Below, in pieces: positions 38,999 to 46,788 of a DNA stretch of 64,000 nucleotides. Origin of the DNA: Methylomonas sp. MK1 (lineage in GTDB: Bacteria > Pseudomonadota > Gammaproteobacteria > Methylococcales > Methylomonadaceae). Where the stretch lies: positions 1,054,001 through 1,118,000 of the forward strand of contig NZ_AQOV01000001.1 in the NCBI RefSeq assembly GCF_000365425.1, read 5' to 3'. Position numbers and translations under genes: made by a program. The notes under the pieces were generated by a model. It was given only the letters and a program-made list of their open reading frames with translations. It was not told the DNA's origin and ran no database searches. Positions within the stretch are counted from its first letter, which is position 1, and each line of letters begins with the position of its first letter.

Positions 38999-39253
38999 AT
39001 GACCGAAGCCATACTCGACATCAAAAAATGGGGTAATAGCCTGGGCGTGCGCCTACCGGCGGCCATTGCCAGAGCCGCCCATTTGCACAACCATCAACGA
39101 GTACGGGTATCCGTCGAAGACGACAAGGTGATTATCACCCCGTTAGCCGACGAAGCTTTAACGTTGGAACAACGTTTGGCCCGTTTCGATCCCGAGCGGC
39201 ACGGCGGCGAAGCCATGGCAACCGCGGAAACAATCGGTGCCGAACGTTGGTAA
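38999..39253 (+). CDS. mazE: MazE-type antitoxin (AbrB/SpoVT fold)
   Basis: The 84-residue protein begins with the swapped-hairpin DNA-binding pattern ILDIKKWGNSLGVRLPAAIA, typical of MazE and PemI antitoxins. An acidic C-terminal half, ending GAERW, would bind and block the toxin. The start has a GGGAAAC ribosome-binding sequence. It overlaps the toxin gene by seven bases, the usual coupling for this family. It lies between REP hairpins A' (ending 38919) and A2 (39681). Confidence 0.88.
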   Translation: MTEAILDIKKWGNSLGVRLPAAIARAAHLHNHQRVRVSVEDDKVIITPLADEALTLEQRLARFDPERHGGEAMATAETIGAERW

Positions 39254-39636
39254 GCCGTAAGCAAACAGCGGCTTGGGTACCGGAAAGGCAAGACATCATC
39301 TGGATCGATTGCAATCCGCAAGTCGGCCAGGAAATGCGCGACATCCATCCGTTTTTAGTGCTTTCGCCACGCATCTTCAACGAAAAAACCTCGCTGGTGA
39401 TCGGCCTGCCGATGACGACCGCCGCCTATAACGCCGACAACCCGTTTGCGGTCGCCGTCGGTAAAACCGGCGGCCGCAAAGCCGAACAAACCAGTTATGT
39501 GCTCTGCCACCAACCCAAATCCTTCGACTGGCGCTTGCGCAAAGCCAAACCCCATCCGCTCAAGGTCTTGCCTGGCAATTTGTTCACTCAGGTTTGCGAG
39601 CGGTTGAATCAGATCATTCAAGTCGGCTCTGGCTGA
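39247..39636 (+). CDS. mazF: MazF/PemK-type endoribonuclease toxin
   Basis: The 129-residue protein has the MazF core: VPERQDIIWIDCNPQVGQEM, HPFLVLSPRIFN, GLPMTTA and a C-terminal helix. MazF enzymes cut mRNA at short sequence motifs and stop growth until neutralised. The start is TTG at 39247. It is preferred because it gives the family N-terminus MVSR followed by the GD(I/L)xW-like segment, and no ATG occurs before residue 31. Translation is coupled to mazE through the overlap. The Arg and Ser/Thr positions that form the active site appear present, so the toxin is probably functional. Confidence 0.86.
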   Translation: MVSRKQTAAWVPERQDIIWIDCNPQVGQEMRDIHPFLVLSPRIFNEKTSLVIGLPMTTAAYNADNPFAVAVGKTGGRKAEQTSYVLCHQPKSFDWRLRKAKPHPLKVLPGNLFTQVCERLNQIIQVGSG

Positions 39637-39680
39637 TCTACCGATGTGCCGGATTGAGTCGTGATCTGGCTCTGGTTGCT

Positions 39681-39732
39681 CTGGTTCCCAAGCTCCGGCT
39701 TGGGAACTCCGGTCTTGGAAGCTCCAGCTTCC
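39681..39732. repeat. REP hairpins A2 and B2 after mazF
   Basis: CTGG plus the TTCCCAAGC/GCTTGGGAA stem (39681-39705) is followed 11 bp later by GGAAGCTCCAGCTTCC (39717-39732). The inverted second half found at 38869-38919 and 40463-40514 is missing here. Confidence 0.85.
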
Positions 39733-39781
39733 AATTGGATGCGGATAGGAAAAGCAAGCGTTTGGCGCAAGCCCCGTTGTA

Positions 39782-39796
39782 TATTAGTATCTAATA
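39782..39796 (+). promoter_or_regulatory. Inverted repeat upstream of parD, possible operator
   Basis: TATTAG-TAT-CTAATA is a perfect 6-bp inverted repeat with a 3-bp spacer, 21 bp before the parD start and just ahead of its ribosome-binding site (GGGAG). Ribbon-helix-helix antitoxins such as ParD normally bind short palindromes of this kind. Confidence 0.5.
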
Positions 39797-39817
39797 CACC
39801 TTATCGGGAGCGAGATC

Positions 39818-40063
39818 ATGGCTAGAAATACTTCCGTCACTTTAGGTGACCACTTTGATAACTTCGTGCAGGAAAAAATACAGCAAGGCCGTTTCTTGTC
39901 GGTTAGCGAGGCCGTTCGCGCCGGTTTGCGTAAACTGGAAGAAGAGGAACTTAAACTACAAACATTAAGAGCCAAGCTGCAAGCCGGCGAAGACAGCCCG
40001 TTGCAGGAGGATTTCGACGAAGAGCAATTTTTGGCCTCGATGCGAAAAAATCACAGCCAATGA
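39818..40063 (+). CDS. parD: ParD-type antitoxin (ribbon-helix-helix)
   Basis: The 81-residue protein has the ParD pattern NTSVTLGDHFDNFVQEKI followed by GRFLSVSEAVRAGLRKLEEEE. The first beta strand and helix pair form the DNA-binding dimer, and the acidic C-terminus (EDSPLQEDFDEEQF) wraps around the toxin. The stop overlaps parE by ATGA (40060-40063). The pair is flanked by REP hairpins at 39681-39732 and 40396-40514. Confidence 0.9.
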   Translation: MARNTSVTLGDHFDNFVQEKIQQGRFLSVSEAVRAGLRKLEEEELKLQTLRAKLQAGEDSPLQEDFDEEQFLASMRKNHSQ

Positions 40064-40356
40064 AGCCAAGCTATCGCATCAGGCAACTGGCAGCGGAGGA
40101 TTTGGAGCAGATTTGGCTTTATACGTTTCAACAATGGGGTCCCGAGCAAGCCGACCAATACCTACGCGCACTGTTCGACCGTTTCAACTGGCTTGCGGAA
40201 TACCCCAAGCTAGGCAAGGCGCGCGACGATATAAAACCCGGTTATTTTTGTGTCCCCGAAGGCCGGCATTTAGTTTTTTACATCACTACCAATACCGGCA
40301 TAGAAATAATCGGCATTCCTCACCAGAGCATGGAAGTATTTAATGATGTTGGATGA
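40060..40356 (+). CDS. parE: ParE-type toxin (RelE/ParE superfamily)
   Basis: The 98-residue protein shows the ParE fold: YRIRQLAAEDLEQIWLYTFQQWG at the start, then AEYPKLGKARDDIKPGYFCVPEGRHLVFYI and the end strand IEIIGIPHQSMEV. ParE toxins typically poison DNA gyrase, although targets vary. It is translationally coupled to parD and looks full length with conserved core residues, so the pair is probably active. Confidence 0.9.
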   Translation: MKPSYRIRQLAAEDLEQIWLYTFQQWGPEQADQYLRALFDRFNWLAEYPKLGKARDDIKPGYFCVPEGRHLVFYITTNTGIEIIGIPHQSMEVFNDVG

Positions 40357-40395
40357 GTTGAATAATGGCATCCGAGGCGTTTTGATCTGGGTGAT

Positions 40396-40514
40396 CTGGT
40401 TCCCAAGCTCCGGCTTGGGAACCCCGGCCTTGGAAGCTCTAGCTTCCCGTTTGGTTGTAGATGGGAAGCTAAAGCTTCCGAGATAGCATTCCCAAGCTGG
40501 AGCTTGGGAACTAG
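40396..40514. repeat. Second four-hairpin REP cluster (A3, B3, B3', A3')
   Basis: This has the same plan as 38801-38919: CTGG plus type A hairpin (40396-40421), GGAAGCTCTAGCTTCC (40432-40447), GGAAGCTAAAGCTTCC (40464-40479), and the inverted type A ending in CTAG (40489-40514). The loop of the last hairpin differs by one base from the first cluster. The two clusters have nearly identical spacing, about 119 bp each, so they are copies of one composite element. Confidence 0.88.
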
Positions 40515-40598
40515 AAAAAAAACATGCTTACCAACAACCTCTTGCACGGTAAATCGATTCGATGCTTTCAGGTGCTTTGGGAAGCGGTAACCCTTTAG

Positions 40599-42206
40599 AT
40601 GATCACGGGAATAACTGAGATTGATATGAATTTGATTTTTTCAACACTGACAGCAATACGGCGCAATGCCCGCTGGTTATTGCGCCTTGCGGTCTTAAAA
40701 CGGCTTTTCGGAATTGCTCTTACGCTCCAAGTCTTCATTGGATTTGTCAATATTGCACTTGCTAAACCGATTGAAGGCCTCTGCCTCAGTGAAGTCGGCC
40801 AACGGCCTGTCGTGCAACGGAGCGACGATGAATATGACGAACTGTCAGTTACCAGCAGTCCGCTAATGGTTGAATACAAAGAAAATGGCAAAACCTACTA
40901 CCTCGTCGCCGGCAAACACCACGTCGCCCTTCAAGACGATCAACACAAGGTATTGCAAATTGAATCAGCACATCAGGACCAAGGACGCATTACCGAGTTA
41001 AAAGTCGGCAAGGGATACTTTGTCGTGGAAGGCGGCACGGACTACCTCGGTTCGCTTAGTCCTCCCTATATCCGAACCCATAAATTCGTCAATCTGGAGT
41101 TTATTGCCGGCGGCAAACCGTACCGATTTTTGACGAAGGGCTTCCCTGAATATGGCATTTATGGCTTTTTGGGGTTATTTGATGGCGAAGGCAAGCGGGT
41201 AACAACCATTCCTCCCATCCATTCGGCTGATCCTTGGTATGGCAGTGATTATTATGATGTCTACGATCTGGCACTGACCAAGGACGGTTGGCTGTGGGTA
41301 AACGGCACCGATACCGATTATTTGGTGCCGGTTGATACCCGCACCGCGCCGCCAACGATTGGCGAACCATTGGAATTATCCAAACTGCTCGGGAACGAAT
41401 GCTGGCCGGGAACTAACTGGCTTTTGGCATGTTTTGGCTCCAATGGCTATTACAGCCGAGTATTGGACAGGGTTTTTGTCTATAGCACCCGGCGCTCGTT
41501 TTTCGGCTTATTGCCGGCGACGGCTGTGGAAATCGTCAACGGCCAGCCCATCCCCTTGCCGCCGGAATTAGCCAAAGTCATTGCCAAACAAGCGGAGAAA
41601 TCCGTTGTAAGACCACCTTATCCTTGGGGTCACCTTGAAGTTAATTTTAAAGAGGTGCCTTCATTGAACGGCGTATTGTTTAAAGGGCCAGACGGAGAAG
41701 CGTTGTTTTACGACGGAAAAAAAGTAACTTCCTTATTCGATAAAATAAAAAATGAAAAAGTTTTAGCGTGGCATAACATAGCGAAAGCGGAAAACGGTAA
41801 CCTTATTTTTGGAATCACTACCGAAAAAAAACGCTTGATAGCCGAGTTAATGCCGGATTTAAATGTTTCAATTACGTCTATGTCTTATGATTCTAAAAAT
41901 TTTTTTCCATACCAGGTTGGAAAAATATTTAAAACACCTGATTTAAAGCTGTGGATGGAATCTTATGTCATTAGTATTGAGGATAACAAAACTCTTCTTC
42001 CTATCATCGTGTCGTCAACACCCACATTTTTAGGGAATGAAACCTACGTAGCTAACTCTAAGGAAGAGTTTTTTGTTTTTGAAGCAAAAAACCCTACAAC
42101 CGGAAAGCATAAGGATTACTTCATCGTTCGAGACACACCAGGCGCTCACTGCATCGCAAAGCTCGATCCGGACAAGCCGATTGAGCTAAGCATGGACAAC
42201 CAATAA
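40599..42206 (+). CDS. Exported or membrane-anchored protein of unknown function
   Basis: The 535-residue protein has a long basic N-region and one hydrophobic segment ending in ALA (about residues 38-55 of the longest form), read as a signal peptide or anchor. The rest is rich in beta strands and aromatic residues, with repeated short YxGxYD-like segments (DPWYGSDYYDVYDLALTKDGWLWVN broken across strands), as in beta-propeller or sandwich proteins. A second ATG at 40626 is an equally good start. No family is recognised. It stands between two REP clusters, and its 3' third is clearly more AT-rich than its 5' part. Confidence 0.6.
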   Translation: MITGITEIDMNLIFSTLTAIRRNARWLLRLAVLKRLFGIALTLQVFIGFVNIALAKPIEGLCLSEVGQRPVVQRSDDEYDELSVTSSPLMVEYKENGKTYYLVAGKHHVALQDDQHKVLQIESAHQDQGRITELKVGKGYFVVEGGTDYLGSLSPPYIRTHKFVNLEFIAGGKPYRFLTKGFPEYGIYGFLGLFDGEGKRVTTIPPIHSADPWYGSDYYDVYDLALTKDGWLWVNGTDTDYLVPVDTRTAPPTIGEPLELSKLLGNECWPGTNWLLACFGSNGYYSRVLDRVFVYSTRRSFFGLLPATAVEIVNGQPIPLPPELAKVIAKQAEKSVVRPPYPWGHLEVNFKEVPSLNGVLFKGPDGEALFYDGKKVTSLFDKIKNEKVLAWHNIAKAENGNLIFGITTEKKRLIAELMPDLNVSITSMSYDSKNFFPYQVGKIFKTPDLKLWMESYVISIEDNKTLLPIIVSSTPTFLGNETYVANSKEEFFVFEAKNPTTGKHKDYFIVRDTPGAHCIAKLDPDKPIELSMDNQ

Positions 42207-42234
42207 TCCACCTGTTTTTTAATTGACTATTGAT

Positions 42235-42262
42235 CTGGTTCCCAAGCTCCGGCTTGGGAACC
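42235..42262. repeat. Single REP hairpin A4, forward orientation, upstream of the RAYT gene
   Basis: CTGG plus stem arms TTCCCAAGC and GCTTGGGAA around TCCG. It lies 110 bp before the transposase start. The inverted copy at 42938-42965 lies after the gene, so the RAYT is bracketed by oppositely oriented REPs. Confidence 0.88.
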
Positions 42263-42278
42263 AGATAACGAGATAAAC

Positions 42279-42321
42279 GAGCGGGTGATGAATGCCACAG
42301 TCGGCATGTAAGGCGATTTTC
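42279..42321 (+). pseudogene. Duplicated fragment of the DUF2130 gene's 3' end
   Basis: These 43 bases match 38657-38699, inside the DUF2130 gene, with about six mismatches (shared core GGGTGATGAATGC and GTCGGCATGTA). The fragment would read ERVMNATVGM followed by a stop. It begins 17 bp after REP hairpin A4, whereas the source sequence lies about 100 bp before REP hairpin A1, so REP-associated rearrangement is a possible cause. Confidence 0.7.
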
Positions 42322-42372
42322 ATCGACACATCCCAAGCCCCAGTTTCCGTTCCAACAAACTGAACATAGCCC

Positions 42373-42888
42373 ATGACCCGCAGCCGCTACCGAGTCCTGC
42401 AAAACCCCAGCCCGCACTTCCTGACCGCAACGGTCAATCAGTGGCTGCCGCTGTTTACCCGTCCGGCGACGGTGAATATCGTGCTGGATTCCTGGCGGTT
42501 TTTGCAGCGCGACAGCGGGATTCAGCTTTACGGTTACGTGATCCTGGAAAATCACTTGCATCTGATCGCCGCTTCGCCGGATTTAAGCCGGGACATGCAG
42601 CGGTTTAAGGCTTATACCGCCAAGCAAATCATCGCTGATTTTCAGCAAAGCGGTTCGGCGCGGGTGCTGGAATTATTGGCGTTGTTGAAGCGGCCGTATA
42701 AGACTGAGAGCGAATACCAGGTTTGGGAGGAAGGTAGCCATCCGCAGCTGATCGAAACCGAGGCGGCGATGCGGCAGAAGCTGGATTATATTCACCGCAA
42801 TCCGGTCAAGCGCGGCTATGTGGACTTGCCTGAGCATTGGCGTTATTCCAGTGCGCGGAATTATGCGGGAATGGAGGGCTTGATCTAG
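42373..42888 (+). CDS. REP-associated tyrosine transposase (RAYT, Y1 family)
   Basis: The 171-residue protein is a single-domain Y1 HUH enzyme. The metal-binding pair His61-x-His63 is in ENHLHLIAAS, the likely catalytic Tyr81 in RFKAYTAKQI, and the family signature YIHRNPVKRGYV at about 139-150. RAYTs nick single-stranded REP hairpins next to a short guide sequence and are thought to spread REPs. The hairpins on both sides and across the next 6 kb share a CTRG guide and are the obvious cognate sites. The gene looks complete, with all key residues present. Confidence 0.92.
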   Translation: MTRSRYRVLQNPSPHFLTATVNQWLPLFTRPATVNIVLDSWRFLQRDSGIQLYGYVILENHLHLIAASPDLSRDMQRFKAYTAKQIIADFQQSGSARVLELLALLKRPYKTESEYQVWEEGSHPQLIETEAAMRQKLDYIHRNPVKRGYVDLPEHWRYSSARNYAGMEGLI

Positions 42889-42912
42889 GTGGTTAAAGAC
42901 TGGTGAGGATTT

Positions 42913-42965
42913 GGGAAGCAGGAGCTTCCGGGGTGTGGGTTCCCAAGCTGGAGCTTGGGAGCCAG
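42913..42965. repeat. REP hairpins B5 and A5 (inverted) downstream of the RAYT gene
   Basis: GGAAGCAGGAGCTTCC (42914-42929) is followed by a type A hairpin (42938-42965) whose CTGG guide lies on the minus strand. Its arms carry one mismatch relative to the other copies (GGGAGCC instead of GGGAACC). Confidence 0.85.
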
Positions 42966-42983
42966 TGGAAATGACGTGGCATA

Positions 42984-43652
42984 TCATGCCGACAAGTCGA
43001 TTAAGCCCTTTCCGACCTTATTTGCATCGAGATTCTGGGCATAGAACACCCACCCCCCGTCTCCCTTCCGAAATCCAAAAACAACGGCTTTCGAATCGTA
43101 ATACACCGTATCTTTCGCCGATGCATTGTATTTTTTCCATGATGCGCCCTGTACCGACGGCTGCGGTTTACTAACCGACATACGCCGGGTTCTTACAACT
43201 GGAAGTGGCGGAGCATTTTGCGCTTCCATGTCATTTCGGGTATTGCCGCCCGTGAAGCCCCCTTCACCTTTCACATCGCCCGCAACATGCATGACGGTCA
43301 CGCTATTCCCGTTTTGGTCGTGAAAATGAATCGTGAACCGACAATTACTAAATTCGGAAGTCAAAAAGTACGGCGGCGAATCTTTATCAAGAGTCACTTG
43401 GGTTAAACTCTTATTTTTCCACGGCAAATAATATATTCGTCTCTCCTTATCCCCGCCCTGACCGGGATACATTTTAATGATATTAGGCTTTTCAAAGTGC
43501 CATTCAATATCACGAACGCCACCATCGGCCCGAATACCGGCATTGGCATCTTTCCAGTCAAAACTCACTTCGTCTATTTCCAGGACGTACTCGGTAAACG
43601 CTTTCTCCGGCTCCTTTTTTAATAATGCTCTGAACTCTTCCAAGCTAGCCAT
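42984..43652 (-). CDS. Unrecognised 222-residue protein
   Basis: The start at 43652 has an excellent ribosome-binding site (GGAG six bases upstream). The frame is open for 27 more codons to a GTG at 43733, but that has no such site. The protein lacks a signal peptide and is rich in beta strands with aromatic residues. Notable segments are CRFTIHFHDQNGNSVTVMHV in the middle and YYDSKAVVFGFRKGDGGWVF near the end, joined by a Pro/Gln/Arg-rich linker. I do not recognise a family. It is a lone gene between the RAYT unit and a helicase fossil. Confidence 0.55.
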   Translation of the reverse strand: MASLEEFRALLKKEPEKAFTEYVLEIDEVSFDWKDANAGIRADGGVRDIEWHFEKPNIIKMYPGQGGDKERRIYYLPWKNKSLTQVTLDKDSPPYFLTSEFSNCRFTIHFHDQNGNSVTVMHVAGDVKGEGGFTGGNTRNDMEAQNAPPLPVVRTRRMSVSKPQPSVQGASWKKYNASAKDTVYYDSKAVVFGFRKGDGGWVFYAQNLDANKVGKGLIDLSA

Positions 43653-43864
43653 ATTCCACTCCGCTTCGACTTTAATAAAACGTTGAAAATGTTTATCGCA
43701 TATCGCCAAATCATTGGTTTGGTCCAATGCCACTAACCGGATAAGAATAGCCGAGTTTACTAGCTGTACATTTTTCCTCGACGACTAATAAGATCGGGAC
43801 TCAGTATAGCGGATGTCGGTCAGCGCGAATTGCTAACCCTTCGAATGGTAGACACGGTAATATC

Positions 43865-43954
43865 GTGATTTGTCCCACCCGCGAACTGGCCGGCCAGGTT
43901 TATAAGGAAATCCTCCATCTGACCCACTTCAAACAAAATACTCAACTCGTCACC
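43865..43954 (+). pseudogene. Fragment of a DbpA-like DEAD-box RNA helicase gene
   Basis: Thirty codons read VICPTRELAGQVYKEILHL and on to HFKQNTQLVT. This contains helicase motif Ia (PTRELAxQV) and matches the same stretch of DbpA (LVLCPTRELADQVAGEL and onwards). Nothing upstream or downstream continues the helicase, so this is an isolated fossil. The last 13 bases overlap the end of the minus-strand gene at 43942-44805, so that gene's present 3' end may lie at a recombination junction. Confidence 0.7.
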
Positions 43955-44805
43955 GCAGGACCACGCAACGAACGCAGATAATCCAGTACGCGTGCCTGAC
44001 GCCAACGGTCATCGGCAGCACAGTCTGCGATCCGGGCGCGTTGGCAGGCGAGGATGGCTTCGTCTCTGCCTTTGTCTGTCCAGGGCCTGAGGTCGGCTGG
44101 CGTATCGGCCAGTAACGCGGCCGCTTCCTCATCCGGCGGCGGCGGGCCTTCGCGCAGCCAGGCTTCGGCCTGCTCGAAGTTGTCGCGACACATCAATGCA
44201 ATCATATAATCGCAGGCCGATTGCAGCCCGGACCGCAACCGGCCGGGACTGACCGATACCATGGGTAACAGCGGCGCCAGCGAGGGCAACAGGTGATTGG
44301 CGTAGATAGTCGCGCCCCAATAGGATTCGGCGGTCCGGCGAAAATGGGCCAGATCGCGCACGGCGACCAAGCCGCTGGCCGTGAGCGGCAGAATTTCCAC
44401 CGGCGCTTTGTTCACGTCCACGGTATCGTTGGCGACATCGACATATAAGCCGCCGAATTGCAGTGCGTTCTGGAAATATTGTTCGCGCAAAACGCCCCAT
44501 ACCGAGCGCACGATACCGCCTTGAGCCATAAAGTCATGCAATAGCTGTTCGACCGGCGCCTGCGGTTGGCGTAACCGGGTCGCGAGCAACGCGTAAAGTT
44601 CGCGGGTGATCTCCTCGCAACGGCCATAAGGATAAGCCTTGCCCGCAGCAGCCGGCAGTTGAGGCGAGAGCAGCGCATCGACCTGAACCCGCAAGCCCAG
44701 AAAATAAGCCTGCAATGCATCGATCCGCTCCGCCAGATAGGCATCGGTCAATGCACGCTGTTGGGTGTCAACAGGGGCGATTTGTTGAGGAAGTAAGGGC
44801 GTCAT
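43942..44805 (-). CDS. Unrecognised helical protein, possibly altered at its 3' end
   Basis: The 287-residue form starting at 44805 is chosen. The open frame runs to 44871, but the extra 22 codons lie partly in REP-adjacent sequence, and no good ribosome-binding site supports either start. The protein is Leu/Ala/Arg-rich and helical, with a conserved-looking central part (LQFGGLYVDVANDTVDVNKAP) and an acidic Pro-rich linker near residue 225. No domain is recognised. The last few codons are inside the DbpA-like fossil, so the original C-terminus may have been different. Confidence 0.5.
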   Translation of the reverse strand: MTPLLPQQIAPVDTQQRALTDAYLAERIDALQAYFLGLRVQVDALLSPQLPAAAGKAYPYGRCEEITRELYALLATRLRQPQAPVEQLLHDFMAQGGIVRSVWGVLREQYFQNALQFGGLYVDVANDTVDVNKAPVEILPLTASGLVAVRDLAHFRRTAESYWGATIYANHLLPSLAPLLPMVSVSPGRLRSGLQSACDYMIALMCRDNFEQAEAWLREGPPPPDEEAAALLADTPADLRPWTDKGRDEAILACQRARIADCAADDRWRQARVLDYLRSLRGPAVTS

Positions 44806-44860
44806 GGCGGAGCGGGATTGTCGCCGCGAATCCCCATCGTTGCAAGCTTCCATCATTTTG

Positions 44861-44913
44861 CTGGTTCCCAAGCTCCAGCTTGGGAACTCCCACTCTCGGA
44901 AGCTCCAGCTTCC
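44861..44913. repeat. REP hairpins A6 and B6
   Basis: CTGG plus stem arms TTCCCAAGC and GCTTGGGAA around TCCA (44861-44886), then GGAAGCTCCAGCTTCC (44898-44913). They stand immediately before a RAYT gene fragment, as A4 stands before the intact RAYT. Confidence 0.87.
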
Positions 44914-44932
44914 ATTCCACCTAATTCACCAC

Positions 44933-45012
44933 AGCCCATCACCGGCTGCCGCTTCTTACTCGCCCGGCGACAATGAATATCTTGCTGGATTCCTGGCGGT
45001 TTTTGCGGCACG
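44933..45012 (+). pseudogene. Fragment of a second RAYT gene
   Basis: Bases 44944-45012 match 42444-42512 of the intact RAYT gene with roughly 85 percent identity (shared GCTGGATTCCTGGCGGTTT and CCGGCGAC). The 11 bases before them resemble the start of the intact gene (AGCCCAT then ACC), so the fragment may be a copy with an internal deletion. It is preceded by REP hairpins A6 and B6. Confidence 0.75.
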
Positions 45013-45219
45013 GAGGATTTGGTAGACAAAGTGCATCCAAGCGATTGGTACGATTCGTTAAATCACACCCCTAATGAACAAACACCGCCTTTCCTAACCT
45101 TGTATTGAATGACAAGTGACTATTTGTTGCCGCGATTGCCCCAACAAAAACCAAGCACTTGTTTTCCGTCGAGTTTGTTCCTAAGCTAACCCGCTATTTA
45201 TCCTCATAGAAGACACTCA

Positions 45220-46773
45220 ATGCGCGGCGTTCACACGGAATCGGCAAAAGAAGTTTACGACGTTGTCGTCATTGGCGCGGGTATCGGCGGTCTCAGTACC
45301 GCCGCATTGCTGGCGAAAACCGGCAAGTCCGTGTTGCTGGTGGAAAGACACGATAGACCGGGTGGTTATGCCCACGGCTTCAAACGTCGAAACTTTCATT
45401 TTGATTCCGGCGTCCATCTGGTCAGCGGTTGCAGCCCAGAGGGTTATGGTAACGGCAGCACTATGAATAAGATCTGCCGGGTGGCGGGTATAGATCCGGA
45501 GGAACTGTTCATCCCTGTCCCATCATACGCCCGCGCGGTTTTTCCGGATTTCGAAATCCCGTTACAAGCCGGCGAAGCGGCGTTCGTGGCCGGCTTGACT
45601 GAACACTTTCCGCAGGAAAAAGACCGCCTGCTGGCGCTGATCCGGCTTTGTAAAGTATTGGCGGAAGAAGCCATGCTGGCCGAGGAAGTGTTGTCGCAAA
45701 GTAAGGCAACGCGGGTTTCGCCGATGCAAACGCTGGGCAATTTATTCCGCTATCGCCGCACCACGTTGGCCGAAGCGCTGGACGAGTTTTTGGTCGATGC
45801 TCGCCTGAAAAGCGCTTGCGCGATGCTCTGGCCTTACTTGGGTTTGCCACCGTCACAATTGTCCTTCTTGTATTGGGCCTCGATGATGGCCGGTTACACT
45901 TACGAAGGCGGTTATTACTGTCGAGGCAGTTTCCAGGTTTACGCCAATCAACTGGCCGCCGCCATCGAAAATCAAGGCGGCGAAGTGTTGCTAAATGCTA
46001 GCGTGCGCCGCATTTTAGTCGAGCAAGGCAAAGCCTGCGGCATCGTCTTGGAAAACGGCCAGCTGATTCGTTCTGAAACGGTAGTTTCCAACATCGACAT
46101 CCAGCACACCGCCGAGCTGTTAATCGGTCGGGAGCATTTGCCAAACGGCTATTGCGAAGGCTTGGCAAAGCTGTCGCCGTCCTTATCGATCTTCGCCAGT
46201 TATATCGCCACCGACCTGCCTCTCTCTGAGCAAGATCATGCTCATGAAGGCTTTTTCTTTGAATCGTTCGACCACGAAGCCAGCTATGCATTAAGCCAAA
46301 CCGGCCAGAGCAATTGGTTTTCTGCAACGCTGCCATCCTTCGCCGACTCCTCGCTGGCGCCGCCCGGACAAAGCATCATGATGCTGACCACACTGTGTCC
46401 ATTTGACGTGGGGGAATCCTGGCGCATCGCCAAGAACGGTTTTCAGCAACGCTTACTAGAAAAAGCCGAGCGGCATTTTCCCGGCCTCAATGACCATTTG
46501 TTGGTAGTGGAGTCCGGCTCGCCTCGCACCATGGAGCGCTACACCCTAAACCGCCACGGCGCAGCCTATGGTTTTGCGCCCAGCCCGGATCAGATTGGCC
46601 CGAACCGGCCAAGTGTAGTTGGCGCCCTGCCCGGCTTGTTTCACACCGGCCATTGGACTCGGCCGGGTGGTGGTGTGGCCGGGGTCAGCGTTTCCGCCTT
46701 GCTCGCTGCACAAGCGGTACTGGGTATCGCGAAGCAAGAAGATTTTTGGAAAGCTTTAGGGCTGGATGAATAA
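45220..46773 (+). CDS. FAD-dependent oxidoreductase of the CrtI/CrtH (carotenoid desaturase or isomerase) type
   Basis: The 517-residue protein has the dinucleotide-binding motif VVVIGAGIGGLSTAALLAKTG with the downstream VERHDRPGGYAHGF typical of phytoene desaturase and carotenoid isomerase relatives. The C-terminal FAD motif is LFHTGHWTRPGGGVAGVS. Family members desaturate or isomerise carotenoids or act on other polyene or retinoid substrates. No other carotenoid gene is in the window, so the substrate is open. It converges with the antiporter gene, whose end is 15 bp away. Confidence 0.82.
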   Translation: MRGVHTESAKEVYDVVVIGAGIGGLSTAALLAKTGKSVLLVERHDRPGGYAHGFKRRNFHFDSGVHLVSGCSPEGYGNGSTMNKICRVAGIDPEELFIPVPSYARAVFPDFEIPLQAGEAAFVAGLTEHFPQEKDRLLALIRLCKVLAEEAMLAEEVLSQSKATRVSPMQTLGNLFRYRRTTLAEALDEFLVDARLKSACAMLWPYLGLPPSQLSFLYWASMMAGYTYEGGYYCRGSFQVYANQLAAAIENQGGEVLLNASVRRILVEQGKACGIVLENGQLIRSETVVSNIDIQHTAELLIGREHLPNGYCEGLAKLSPSLSIFASYIATDLPLSEQDHAHEGFFFESFDHEASYALSQTGQSNWFSATLPSFADSSLAPPGQSIMMLTTLCPFDVGESWRIAKNGFQQRLLEKAERHFPGLNDHLLVVESGSPRTMERYTLNRHGAAYGFAPSPDQIGPNRPSVVGALPGLFHTGHWTRPGGGVAGVSVSALLAAQAVLGIAKQEDFWKALGLDE

Positions 46774-46788
46774 GGGCTTCTGACCTAC

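Noticed and set aside
38801..44913. CRISPR-like array
   Set aside because: The repeats are palindromic hairpins in both orientations with irregular spacing and with genes between them; no regular spacers and no cas genes.
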